A stretch of DNA of 20,912 bases from a virus. The notes beneath the pieces were generated by a model. It ran no database searches, was not told the DNA's origin, and worked only from the letters and a program-made list of their open reading frames with translations. Location of the stretch: the IMG/VR virus record IMGVR_UViG_3300021962_000780, positions 1-20,912 of that record, one strand, 5' to 3'. Of the stretch, positions 10,540 through 17,888 are shown in pieces (positions within the stretch are counted from its first letter, which is position 1; each line of letters opens with the position of its first letter). Position numbers and translations under genes: made by a program.

Positions 10540-12510
10540 ATGGAATTCCAAGAACCAAGCGACTCAGACAAAGAACTTGTTGACTTTGTTGTTAACCATT
10601 GTGATCGCTGGAGGGATTATCGAGACACAAACTACCTAACTGAATGGTTGGAGTACGAACGTATCTTCAATGGTGAGTGGGATGCCCAAGACAAAACCCG
10701 TGAGTCTGAGCGTAGCCGTATCGTCACTCCCGCTACCCAACAAGCCGTAGAGACACGCCATGCTGAGATCATGGAAGCCATCTTCGGTCAAGGTGAGTTC
10801 TTTGACATCCAAGACGATATTCGTGATGTCAATGGTAGCCCCCTAGATGTTGCTGCTATCAAAGCACAACTCATGGAAGACTTCAAAGTCGATAAGATTC
10901 GCAAGTCTATTGACCAAATTGAACTACTTGCTGAACTCTATGGTACGGGTATTGGTGAGATTATTGTTAAAACAGAGAAAGTCTTTGTTCCAAGCACTCA
11001 ACCTATTCCTGGTCAAATCGGTCAAGCCGCTATCGGAGTGGTAGAACAAGACCGCATTGCAGTCAAGATTGTTCCTGTTAACCCCCGTAACTTCTTGTTT
11101 GACCCCAATGGAACATCTATTGATGACTGTATGGGTGTGGCTATTGAGAAGTATGTCTCTATCCACAAGGTCGTTAAAGGTCAAGAGGATGGTATCTATC
11201 GCAAGGTAGAGATTGGTACTGACTCTATGGATACGGACTTAGAGCCTACCCAAGAGATTACTCAGTACGAAGACGACAAAGTTAAGTTATTGACCTACTA
11301 TGGTCTAGTTCCTCGTGAATATTTAGATCAAATAGAGAATGAAGATGGTGAAATAGAGGATTTATTCCCTGAAGACTCTATTCAGGATGAGTATTCCGAT
11401 CTGGTTGAGGCTATCGTAGTGATTGCCAATGATGGTGTTCTTCTGAAGGCAGAAAAGAACCCATACATGATGAAAGACCGCCCAATCCTTGCTTATCAGG
11501 ACGATACAGTTCCTAATCGCTTGTTGGGTCGTGGTACTGTAGAGAAGGCTTACAACTCACAAAAAGCCATAGATGCCCAAGTGCGTAGCCACTTAGACTC
11601 TCTTGCCCTGACAACTTCTCCTATGATGGCTATGGATGCCACTCGTCTCCCAAGGGGTGCTAAGTTTGAGGTAAAGCCAGGCAAAGCTATTCTGACAAAC
11701 GGCAATCCTAACGAGATTCTGTTCCCATTCAAGTTTGGCAATACTGATGGCTCTAACCTGACGACTGCTAAAGAGTTTGAACGTATGCTTTTGATGGCAA
11801 CAGGCACTCTTGACTCACAAGGAATGGTTACTGCTGTCTCTAGAGATGCGGGTCAGGGCGGTATTTCGATGGCTACTGCCTCGATTATTAAGAAATACAA
11901 GCGTACCTTGGTGAACTTCCAAGAGGATTTTATGATCCCCTTCATAACCAAAGCCGCCTATCGCTATATGCAGTTCGATCCAGAGCGTTATCCTACTGTG
12001 GACATGAAGTTCATTCCTACGGCAGCACTTGGTATTATTGCTAGAGAGCATGAACAACAACAGTTCATTGCGCTCCTCCAGACTCTTGGCCCTAATACTC
12101 CTGTTTTGCCTATCATTTTAAAAGGCATTATGGCTAATTCCTCTCTGTCAAACAGATTTGAGTTGATTGAGATGCTAGACAAGATGTCTCAGGCTGATCC
12201 ACAGGCTCAACAAGCGGCTCAGATGCAACAACAATTGGCTATGCAACTGGCTCAAGCACAGATTGCCGTCCAAACAACTCAAGCAGAGCAGAACAAGGCA
12301 GAGGCTCAGAAGTTATTGACTGAAGCGCAATTGATGCCTATTGAGTTGCAAGCTAAGAGCATGGCGGCTAACACCAAGAACCTCCCTACTGACGATGCTT
12401 TGGCTTCAAAAGAGTTTGATAAACGGGTCAAAGTTGCTGAATTGATGCTTAAAGAGGCAGATATTCAGAATAAGGCTAAGATTGTTGAAAAACAGATGAC
12501 TAGACAATGA
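10540..12510 (+). CDS. Portal protein
   Basis: 656 aa. Recognisable portal features: early helical domain with RDTNYLTEWLEYERIFNGEWD, PATQQAVETRHAEIMEAIFG, the wing/stem section with VPVNPRNFLFDPNG, VPNRLLGRGTVEKAYNSQKAID, and the C-terminal coiled, Gln-rich part (SQADPQAQQAAQMQQQLAMQ region) forming a barrel-like tail. Size fits P22-like podoviral portals. Dodecameric portals form the DNA entry vertex and bind terminase and adaptor. ATG 10540 is preferred to an upstream TTG (10516) that overlaps the previous gene; an AAGG lies about 8 nt upstream. Confidence 0.85.
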   Translation: MEFQEPSDSDKELVDFVVNHCDRWRDYRDTNYLTEWLEYERIFNGEWDAQDKTRESERSRIVTPATQQAVETRHAEIMEAIFGQGEFFDIQDDIRDVNGSPLDVAAIKAQLMEDFKVDKIRKSIDQIELLAELYGTGIGEIIVKTEKVFVPSTQPIPGQIGQAAIGVVEQDRIAVKIVPVNPRNFLFDPNGTSIDDCMGVAIEKYVSIHKVVKGQEDGIYRKVEIGTDSMDTDLEPTQEITQYEDDKVKLLTYYGLVPREYLDQIENEDGEIEDLFPEDSIQDEYSDLVEAIVVIANDGVLLKAEKNPYMMKDRPILAYQDDTVPNRLLGRGTVEKAYNSQKAIDAQVRSHLDSLALTTSPMMAMDATRLPRGAKFEVKPGKAILTNGNPNEILFPFKFGNTDGSNLTTAKEFERMLLMATGTLDSQGMVTAVSRDAGQGGISMATASIIKKYKRTLVNFQEDFMIPFITKAAYRYMQFDPERYPTVDMKFIPTAALGIIAREHEQQQFIALLQTLGPNTPVLPIILKGIMANSSLSNRFELIEMLDKMSQADPQAQQAAQMQQQLAMQLAQAQIAVQTTQAEQNKAEAQKLLTEAQLMPIELQAKSMAANTKNLPTDDALASKEFDKRVKVAELMLKEADIQNKAKIVEKQMTRQ

Positions 12511-12746
12511 ATCAGGAACTACAGCGTTATTATGAAGATCGTTTCTCCACAATGTCCACTCAAGGGTGGCTAGATTTGATGGAGGATATTGACAAAATGA
12601 TTGAACCTTTGAATAATATTTCAACGATTGCAGATGAAAAAAGTCTACAATTCAGAAAAGGTGAGTTATCAATCCTTATTTGGCTGAAGAACTTGAAACA
12701 AGTCAGCGAAAGAGCATTTGAGGACTTAAATGAGAAGAATGTATGA
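12507..12746 (+). CDS. Small head-assembly-region protein (79 aa)
   Basis: ATGA overlap with portal. Helical and acidic (MNQELQRYYEDRFSTMSTQG..., then LQFRKGELSILIWLKNLKQVSERAFEDL). In comparable phages a small gene of this type sits between portal and scaffold and has no known function. It overlaps the next gene by 17 nt. No motif beyond predicted helices. Confidence 0.7.
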   Translation: MNQELQRYYEDRFSTMSTQGWLDLMEDIDKMIEPLNNISTIADEKSLQFRKGELSILIWLKNLKQVSERAFEDLNEKNV

Positions 12747-12957
12747 ATTTGCCTGTATAAACGGGCATAAAACGTCAAGACTTGTTGTTTATGAGACAAC
12801 GAGTCTTATGTGTGAGTGTGGTGAGGAATCTCATCGCACTTTATCCGCGCCTTATTTTAGGCTTGAAGGATGGTCTGGTTCATTCCCAACGGCTCACGCC
12901 AAGTTTGATAAAAGCCATAATGACAAGTTGAAATCTGAGCGCAAACTCAACTCATAA
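12730..12957 (+). CDS. Zinc-ribbon-like small protein (75 aa)
   Basis: Start at ATG 12730 with GAGG about 7 nt upstream. N-terminal zinc-ribbon layout: YEFAC-x3-H (C9, H13) and MCECGEES (C28, C30), followed by 'LSAPYFRLEGWSGSFPTAHAKFDKSHNDKLK', similar to FmdB-type regulatory zinc ribbons seen in phage genomes near structural genes. Likely a metal-binding assembly or regulatory factor. The start overlaps the previous gene. Confidence 0.75.
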   Translation: MRRMYEFACINGHKTSRLVVYETTSLMCECGEESHRTLSAPYFRLEGWSGSFPTAHAKFDKSHNDKLKSERKLNS

Positions 12958-12964
12958 GCAATTA

Positions 12965-12999
12965 TGCCGAGTTGAATCTCCTACAACCGATTGACGGCA
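12965..12999 (+). other. Imperfect hairpin ahead of the scaffold gene
   Basis: TGCCG (12965-12969) pairs with CGGCA (12995-12999) and GTTG (12971-12974) with CAAC (12984-12987), with an asymmetric interior loop. It ends about 5 nt before the AAGGA ribosome site of the scaffold gene and has no T run, so it is more likely a translational or RNA-stability element than a terminator. Confidence 0.3.
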
Positions 13000-13015
13000 G
13001 GAAAAGGAAATAAGT

Positions 13016-13756
13016 ATGTTGATTGATGATGACAAAGAAGAGTTGGGCGAGTTAGAAGTCGAAGAACAGAAGATCGAGCAAAAGCCTGAACTTCCTGAGA
13101 AATACAGGGATAAAAGTTTAGACGAGATTGTGCGGATGCACCAAGAGGCTGAAAAGCTCATTGGAAAGCAAGCACAAGAAGTAGGCGAAGTCCGTAAGTT
13201 AGCCGATGAACTCATCAAGCAGAACCTTGGTACACGACAACAGACTAGACAGGAAGAGCCTGAAGTAGATTTCTTTGAGAATCCACAGAAGGCAGTTCAA
13301 AGGACAGTTGATAATCACCCTGATGTCCAAGCGGCTAGACAAGCCACACTTGAGATGAGAAGGGCGCAGATTCAGCAAAGGTTAGCGCAAGAACATCCCG
13401 ACTTTGGAGACATCGCCAGAGATCAGGATTTTGCAAATTGGGTGAAGTCTAGCCCTGTTCGCATCAAGATTTTTGAGCAAGCCGATTCTGGATATGATTT
13501 TGACTCAGCCAATGAATTGCTATCTACCTATAAACAGTTACGTTCTGTTAAACAGAAGCAAACGAGTGATGATGGCGAGATTACTCGCAAGCAGAACTTA
13601 AAGGCAGTAGGTGTTGATGTAGGTGGTTCTGGTGAATCATCAAAGAAAGTATATCGAAGGGCTGACCTTATTCAGCTTCAGTTGAAAGACCCTGAACGCT
13701 ACAATATGCTTGCAGATGAAATTATGCTTGCGTATGCAGAAAAACGGGTTCGTTAA
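13016..13756 (+). CDS. Scaffolding protein
   Basis: 246 aa, highly charged (Glu, Lys, Gln) and predicted coiled coil: acidic N-terminus (LIDDDKEELGELEVEEQKIE), helices with LDEIVRMHQEAEKLIGKQAQEVGEVRKLADELI, and a basic C-terminus ending in KVYRRADLIQLQLKDPERYN...YAEKRVR, the usual coat-binding end of scaffolds. Position directly before the major capsid gene is the standard one. The capsid gene has no N-terminal delta domain, so a separate scaffold is needed. Has a normal AAGGAAATAAGT ribosome site. Confidence 0.8.
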   Translation: MLIDDDKEELGELEVEEQKIEQKPELPEKYRDKSLDEIVRMHQEAEKLIGKQAQEVGEVRKLADELIKQNLGTRQQTRQEEPEVDFFENPQKAVQRTVDNHPDVQAARQATLEMRRAQIQQRLAQEHPDFGDIARDQDFANWVKSSPVRIKIFEQADSGYDFDSANELLSTYKQLRSVKQKQTSDDGEITRKQNLKAVGVDVGGSGESSKKVYRRADLIQLQLKDPERYNMLADEIMLAYAEKRVR

Positions 13757-13780
13757 TTTTTTGTTTTAGGAGATTTAATC

Positions 13781-14743
13781 ATGGCATATCCAACACCAGC
13801 GGTAACAGTAACAACCGCAGCAACTTTCATTCCAGAAATCTGGTCTGATGAAATCGTAGCCGCATACAAGAAGAATCTTGTTTTGGCTAACATCGTTCGT
13901 AAGATGAACTTCAAGGGTAAGAAGGGTGACACAGTTCACGTTCCAGCTCCTACCCGTGGTTCAGCTTCCGCAAAGGCGGCATCTACTGCCGTTACTTTGA
14001 TTGCCGACACTGAGACAGAAGTTCAAATCTTGATTAACAAGCACTATGAATATTCACGTTTCATTGAGGACATCGTTGAAGCACAAGCCTTGAACAGCTT
14101 GCGCCAGTTCTACACTGCTGATGCGGGCTATGCGCTTGCCAAGCAAGTGGACACTGACTTGATCCAATTAGGTCGTGCATTCAATGGTGCTACTGTCGGT
14201 ACTAACGACTACGCAACAAGCAATACATCCACCAAGGCTTATATCGGCTCTGATGGTACTACTGCTTACAACAGCACATCTTCAAATGCAGCCGCTTTGA
14301 CTGATGCCGCTATCCGCAGAACTATTCAGCGTTTGGACGACAATGACACTCCTATGGATGGTCGTTTCTTCATCATTCCTCCTTCAAGCCGTAATACGTT
14401 GATGGGTCTTGCCCGTTATACAGAACAGGCTTTTGTGGGTAATGGCGATGCAATCCGCAATGGTGAAATCGGTCAACTGTATGGTATTCCTGTGTTTACA
14501 TCTAGCAATGCTGATACTGGTGCTGGCAACTCCACCACAGATCGTATCTGCTTGATGGGTCACAAGGATTCTATGGTTCTGGTTGAGCAAGTTGGTGTTC
14601 GTTCACAGACTCAGTATAAACAAGAGTACCTTGCTACTCTGTTTACATCTGATACTCTGTATGGTGTGAAAGCCATGCGTACAGCCGCCACAACTGGTGC
14701 AGCTTTGTCTTCTAGCGCATTTGCGTTAGCAGTTCCAGCCTAA
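13781..14743 (+). CDS. Major capsid protein
   Basis: 320 aa with a strong Shine-Dalgarno (AGGAG) 8 nt upstream. N-terminus MAYPTPAVTVTTAATFIPEI, then EIVAAYKKNLVLANIVRKMNFKGKKGDTVHVPAPTRG, IKxH-like region EVQILINKHYEYSRFIEDIVEAQALNS, and the later MDGRFFIIPPSSRNTLMG, YGIPVFTSSNADTG and ILMGHKDSM-type strands, together the layout of HK97-fold coats of podoviruses. No cleaved delta domain is evident. Gene is followed by an intrinsic terminator, so it is likely highly expressed on its own. Confidence 0.85.
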   Translation: MAYPTPAVTVTTAATFIPEIWSDEIVAAYKKNLVLANIVRKMNFKGKKGDTVHVPAPTRGSASAKAASTAVTLIADTETEVQILINKHYEYSRFIEDIVEAQALNSLRQFYTADAGYALAKQVDTDLIQLGRAFNGATVGTNDYATSNTSTKAYIGSDGTTAYNSTSSNAAALTDAAIRRTIQRLDDNDTPMDGRFFIIPPSSRNTLMGLARYTEQAFVGNGDAIRNGEIGQLYGIPVFTSSNADTGAGNSTTDRICLMGHKDSMVLVEQVGVRSQTQYKQEYLATLFTSDTLYGVKAMRTAATTGAALSSSAFALAVPA

Positions 14744-14755
14744 TAGTTGCCCTTT

Positions 14756-14786
14756 CCCCTCGCCTTAATTGGTGGGGGGATTTTTT
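14756..14786 (+). terminator. Intrinsic terminator after the major capsid gene
   Basis: Stem CCCCTCGCC (14756-14764) pairs with GGTGGGGGG (14771-14779) through nine pairs including two G-T wobbles, loop TTAATT, then A and six T (14781-14786). Very likely a rho-independent terminator or attenuator. It lies 13 nt past the capsid stop. Confidence 0.9.
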
Positions 14787-14804
14787 ACATCAAGGAGATT
14801 TATT

Positions 14805-15128
14805 ATGGCAACCGCATCCGCAGTGGTATCTCGCAGAGGCAACGATCAATTCCGTGGACTTTTTAGCGACACATGGGCAGTAGTTTGCACATTGAACGCT
14901 GGTTCATTGGTTGATGGTGCTGGCGAAACAGACGATGTAACAGTACCAGGTGTAGCCCTTGGCGACATGGTTATTGGCACATCTTTGGCAGTTGACTTAG
15001 TTGGTTTGACAGTTACAGGTTATGTTTCTGCCGCCAATACAGTCAAATTCCGCATTCAGAATGAGTCTGGCTCAACTGTTGACTTGGCTTCAGCAACAAT
15101 GAATATTGTTATTGTTCGCATGGTCTAA
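14805..15128 (+). CDS. Capsid decoration-like structural protein (107 aa)
   Basis: Start ATG 14805 with AAGGAG about 8 nt upstream; an in-frame ATG at 14769 lies inside the terminator hairpin and is rejected. Product is beta-rich: VVCTLNAGSLVDGAGETDDV, then VPGVALGDMVIGTSLAVDLVGLTVTGYVSAANTVKFRIQNESGSTVDLAS, the pattern of many small phage head-decoration or fibre-like proteins that assemble as trimers. Exact role is inference. It sits alone between two terminators. Confidence 0.65.
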   Translation: MATASAVVSRRGNDQFRGLFSDTWAVVCTLNAGSLVDGAGETDDVTVPGVALGDMVIGTSLAVDLVGLTVTGYVSAANTVKFRIQNESGSTVDLASATMNIVIVRMV

Positions 15129-15129
15129 T

Positions 15130-15155
15130 AAAAGGGGGCTAATAACCCCCTTTTT
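15130..15155. terminator. Bidirectional-capable intrinsic terminator
   Basis: Perfect stem AAAGGGGG (15131-15138) with CCCCCTTT (15146-15153), loop CTAATAA, five T at 15151-15155 for the plus strand and an A run (15130-15133) that serves the minus strand. It immediately follows the decoration gene stop. Confidence 0.9.
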
Positions 15156-15167
15156 AATGGAGTTCTT

Positions 15168-15362
15168 ATGGCAACCTTTAGATGTTTAACAAGTGGACAG
15201 ACAGTCACTTTTACCTATCAGCACGATATTGATTCGATGAAGGGTCATCAAGGTTATGTAAGAATTGATGAAATTCAAGAAGAACCTTCTGAGAAGCAAA
15301 TAGTCTTGCAACCTCCAGTACCTGTTAAGAAGATGGGTCGACCAAGGAAATCAAATGTCTGA
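15168..15362 (+). CDS. Small phage protein with C-terminal AT-hook-like motif (64 aa)
   Basis: GGAG 7 nt before ATG 15168. N-terminus (MATFRCLTSGQTVTFTYQHD) and RIDEIQEEPSEK resemble small proteins located just after capsid genes in other phages (recalled). The C-terminus KKMGRPRKS (54-62) is an AT-hook-like sequence that could hold DNA in the minor groove. Its stop lies inside the next gene (8-nt overlap). Function unknown. Confidence 0.65.
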   Translation: MATFRCLTSGQTVTFTYQHDIDSMKGHQGYVRIDEIQEEPSEKQIVLQPPVPVKKMGRPRKSNV

Positions 15363-15558
15363 GATTGATCCACGAGAATTTGGTAAATTGGAAGCCCAAG
15401 TTGAGGCTTTACAGGCAGAAGTCCATGCACTTCGCCAAGATATTAAAACACTTTTAGAGATGGCAAACAAGTCTAAAGGTGGCTTTTTCGTTGGAATGGC
15501 TATTGCCTCTGTAGTAGGCGGTATCATTTCTTTCATTGCAACCAAGCTAGTTCGATAA
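15355..15558 (+). CDS. Coiled-coil protein with single transmembrane helix (holin-like?)
   Basis: 67 aa. Residues 8-37 (REFGKLEAQVEALQAEVHAL...) form a heptad-rich coiled coil; 43-62 (GFFVGMAIASVVGGIISFIA) is a single glycine-rich transmembrane helix with a short basic tail KLVR. Similar small proteins in phages are annotated as holin-like or of unknown function. No endolysin or spanin lies beside it here, so a lysis role is unproven. It overlaps the previous gene by 8 nt. Confidence 0.65.
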   Translation: MSEIDPREFGKLEAQVEALQAEVHALRQDIKTLLEMANKSKGGFFVGMAIASVVGGIISFIATKLVR

Positions 15559-15566
15559 GGATTTAT

Positions 15567-15752
15567 ATGCCTCAAGTTGGAAACAAGAAATTCCCATACA
15601 CAGAAAAAGGCGAGAAAGAAGCCAAAGAGTATGGAAAGAAGAAATCTATGCCCGTTACTGTAATGATTGCTATTGGTAAGCCTAAAGCTATGCCTACCCG
15701 TGGTGGTCGTACCGCTACCAACATGATGAAAAAAGCAGGTCGTGGGAAATGA
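15567..15752 (+). CDS. Lysine-rich small protein (61 aa)
   Basis: AAGGA precedes ATG 15567. Product starts MPQVGNKKFPYTEKGEKEAK and contains 'KKKSMPVTVMIAIGKPKAMPTRGGRTATNMMKKAGRGK'; strongly basic. The 'KKFPYTEKGEKEAKEYGKK' start matches small phage proteins of unknown role that I recall near head genes. First of a row of basic mini-genes. Its stop overlaps the next ATG at 15749 (ATGA). Confidence 0.65.
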   Translation: MPQVGNKKFPYTEKGEKEAKEYGKKKSMPVTVMIAIGKPKAMPTRGGRTATNMMKKAGRGK

Positions 15753-15892
15753 AACCCGCCACCAAGATTAGGAAAGTAATGCGTGAGTTTAAGGAAGGAA
15801 CTCTCCACTCTGGCAAAAAAGGCCCTGTGGTGAAGAATCCTAAACAAGCCATTGCCATTGCTATTTCCGAATCTAAAAGGAAGAAGAAATGA
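15749..15892 (+). CDS. DUF6496-like basic small protein (47 aa)
   Basis: Starts MKPATKIRKVMREFKEGTLH, then SGKKGPVVKNPKQAIAIAIS and ESKRKKK. The 'KVMxEFKxGxLHSGKKGxVVKNxKQAIAIAxSE' pattern is the one I know as DUF6496. Fifteen of 47 residues are Lys or Arg against three Glu. ATGA overlaps on both sides (15749, 15889). Plausibly a DNA-binding or virion-internal protein; function unproven. Confidence 0.65.
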   Translation: MKPATKIRKVMREFKEGTLHSGKKGPVVKNPKQAIAIAISESKRKKK

Positions 15893-16035
15893 AACAAGGT
15901 CTGTACGCTAACATCAATGCCAAACAAGAACGCATCAAAGCTGGTTCTAAGGAAAAGATGCGTAAGGTTGGTTCTAAAGGCGCTCCTACTGAGGCGGCAT
16001 TTAAGGCTGCGGCTAAGACCGCAAAGAAGAAATGA
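15889..16035 (+). CDS. Lysine/alanine-rich small protein (48 aa)
   Basis: Starts MKQGLYANINAKQERIKAGS and ends in FKAAAKTAKKK, a histone H1-like tail. Twelve Lys and two Arg among 48 residues, three Glu, no Asp. Family looks familiar (QGLYANIxAKxxRIxAGSxExMRKxGSKGAPT) from phage genomes, unnamed to me. Coupled to both neighbours by ATGA; the downstream neighbour is an HNH endonuclease. Confidence 0.65.
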   Translation: MKQGLYANINAKQERIKAGSKEKMRKVGSKGAPTEAAFKAAAKTAKKK

Positions 16036-16649
16036 TCCCTGAATCATTAGACAAAACAACTGTTAATCAGTTACTTCTGTCTCATGGGACATGGAAACAT
16101 CTTTTTTACCGATGCTATTCAGAAGTAAGCCCTGATTACAAAAACTATGGCGGTCGTGGAATTGATGTGCATCTATCGTGGCATGGAGAAGATGGCTTTT
16201 ATCAATTTATCCAAGATGTTGGACTTAGACCATCAAAAGATTACAGTCTTGATAGAATTGATGTGAATAAAGGTTATTCGCCAGAAAATGTGAAATGGTC
16301 AACTAGCATTGAGCAAGCCAATAATCGAAGGAATAGCAAGCGATACTTGTTTGAAGGCGAGAATCTTACGTTGGCTGAGATTGCTAGAAAAACAGGAATT
16401 GGATACCAAAGAATCTGGAAAGCAACAAAGATTTATGGTGATCCATCAGAACACACAAAAATTGATCCAGATCGTGGCAAACGTATGTATCAAGGTGAAT
16501 TACGCTCAACAACTGAGATTGCTAAAATGGTCAATATGAAGCCAGAAACGCTTATGCAAAGATTAAGAAATGGCTTAGATTTTGATTTAGCTATTGCATT
16601 ACCACCTCAGCCTGGTGTACACTTCACAGGAAGATCATCATGGTCTTAA
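16032..16649 (+). CDS. Free-standing HNH homing endonuclease with HTH repeats
   Basis: 205 aa. Endonuclease part: WKHLFYRCYSEVSPDYKNYG (21-40), GRGIDVHLSW, SLDRIDVNKGYSPENVKW (72-89) and EQANNRRN (94-101), the motif series of phage HNH homing enzymes. Two C-terminal helix-turn-helix repeats follow (about 106-136, LTLAEIARKTGIGYQRIWKA; and 153-190, RSTTEIAKMVNMKPETLMQRL), likely target-binding modules. It starts by ATGA overlap with the previous basic gene and overlaps the next by 10 nt, which is unusually tight for a homing gene. A selfish element inserted into a late operon is the likely explanation. Confidence 0.85.
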   Translation: MIPESLDKTTVNQLLLSHGTWKHLFYRCYSEVSPDYKNYGGRGIDVHLSWHGEDGFYQFIQDVGLRPSKDYSLDRIDVNKGYSPENVKWSTSIEQANNRRNSKRYLFEGENLTLAEIARKTGIGYQRIWKATKIYGDPSEHTKIDPDRGKRMYQGELRSTTEIAKMVNMKPETLMQRLRNGLDFDLAIALPPQPGVHFTGRSSWS

Positions 16650-16915
16650 AAAAATACCAGAATCCAAAAGGCGGATTGAATGAGGAAGGTCGAGAGTTCT
16701 ACAAAAGGACTGAGGGACTGAACTTAAAAGCGCCTTTAAAAACGGGTAATTCAGGTCGACGATCTAGTTTTTTAGCACGAATGGGCAATATGCCTGGCGC
16801 TGAGATGAAAGATGGGAAGCCTACCCGACTCCTATTATCTCTTAGAGCTTGGGGTGCATCGTCCAAGGAAGACGCTAAAGCTAAGGCTAAAGCGATCTCT
16901 AAGAGGAATAAATGA
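16640..16915 (+). CDS. DUF6321-like basic protein (91 aa)
   Basis: Start near ACAGGAAGATC upstream. KGGLNEEGREFYKR (10-23), RRSSFLARMGNMPG (40-53) and DGKPTRLLLSLRAW (58-71) fit the phage family I know as DUF6321 (Cys replaced by Leu in FCARM). Basic, with a helical Lys/Ala-rich tail (KEDAKAKAKAISKRNK). Together with the three preceding mini-proteins it makes a basic cluster. Coupled to the next gene by ATGA. Confidence 0.65.
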   Translation: MVLKKYQNPKGGLNEEGREFYKRTEGLNLKAPLKTGNSGRRSSFLARMGNMPGAEMKDGKPTRLLLSLRAWGASSKEDAKAKAKAISKRNK

Positions 16916-17247
16916 GACCTGTATCCGTTGGAGTTGAACCTGCAGCCGCTACGTTGACTACTGTTTATACAGTACCAACGGGTTACTACGCCAAATTCAC
17001 AGTCATGTATATCCACAATACTGGTGGATCGACAAAACACATTACTGTGGTGTGGAATGATGCAAGTACCGCTACTTCCTACGACATCCTAACTGAATAC
17101 AACTTTACTTCTAAGCAATACCTTCAATTTGATGGCAATGCTTACATCGTTTTGGAAGAAGGCGATAAGATTCAAATTACGACTGAAGCGGGTAGTACAT
17201 TCAGTTTTATTGCAACCTTTGAGGTTCAGGGAGCACAACGAACATGA
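16912..17247 (+). CDS. Small structural protein, beta-rich (111 aa)
   Basis: Mostly predicted beta strands: VGVEPAAATLTTVYTVPTGY, FTVMYIHNTGGSTKHITVVW, and 'YLQFDGNAYIVLEEGDKIQITTEAGSTFSFIATFEVQG', the pattern of a jelly-roll-like accessory head or fibre protein. ATGA-coupled to both neighbours (16912 and 17244), in the head-to-tail section. Exact structure not assignable. Confidence 0.6.
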   Translation: MRPVSVGVEPAAATLTTVYTVPTGYYAKFTVMYIHNTGGSTKHITVVWNDASTATSYDILTEYNFTSKQYLQFDGNAYIVLEEGDKIQITTEAGSTFSFIATFEVQGAQRT

Positions 17248-17888
17248 CCTACTTAGAACTTGTTAACGATGTGCTAGTTCGCTTGCGTGAAAGCACAGTA
17301 TCTACTGTTGGCGAAACAACCTATTCTTCTTTGATTGGCAAGTTTGTCAATGATGCTAAGAGACAGATTGAAGACTCTTATTCATGGAACGTCTTGGCTC
17401 AAACAATCACAGTTACGACTGCTTCTGGTACAAGTTCCTATGCTTTAACAGGTGTTGGTCAGAAGTTTCGTATTAACGATGCTATCAATACTACAAGTGT
17501 TATTACTTTAGATAACACTACTGTTTCGGATATGAACCGAAAGTTAAACTTCGGTACGCCTTCACAGTCTATTCCTTCAGAGTTTTGCTTTAGTGGTGTA
17601 GATGGCAATGGCGACACAAAGGTTGATTTATTCCCTGTTCCTGATGGCGTATATACGTTGAAGTTCGATGTAACTGTGCCACAAGCAAATCTAAGTTCCG
17701 ATTCAACATCTGTAAAAGTTCTTGATTACTTAGTGACTCAGAGTGCGTATGCTCGTGCCTTGATTGAGCGTGGTGAAGATGGTGGAACAAACTCTACTGA
17801 GGCTTATGCCTTGTTTAAAGGAATGCTCTCTGACGCTATTGCGATGGAAAGCACTCGTTACCCTGAAGACAATTTTGAGGCAGTCTAA
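17244..17888 (+). CDS. Head-tail adaptor/connector protein
   Basis: 214 aa. N-terminal helices 'YLELVNDVLVRLRESTVSTVG' and 'YSSLIGKFVNDAKRQIEDSYSWNVL' followed by beta strands (TITVTTASGTSSYALTGVGQKFRIN) and a final helical part (SAYARALIERGEDGGTNSTEAYALFKGML). This is the layout of podoviral adaptor proteins (P22 gp4 / T7 gp11 class) that bind the portal. TAATG links its stop to the next start with one shared base. Confidence 0.75.
   Translation: MTYLELVNDVLVRLRESTVSTVGETTYSSLIGKFVNDAKRQIEDSYSWNVLAQTITVTTASGTSSYALTGVGQKFRINDAINTTSVITLDNTTVSDMNRKLNFGTPSQSIPSEFCFSGVDGNGDTKVDLFPVPDGVYTLKFDVTVPQANLSSDSTSVKVLDYLVTQSAYARALIERGEDGGTNSTEAYALFKGMLSDAIAMESTRYPEDNFEAV

Noticed and set aside
14769-14804. 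Upstream in-frame ATG for the decoration-like gene
   Set aside because: It lies inside the terminator stem; the start at 14805 has a strong AAGGAG site.
15355-15558. Firm holin annotation
   Set aside because: Only a coiled coil plus one transmembrane helix is visible and no lysis genes are nearby, so it is left as holin-like with a question mark.
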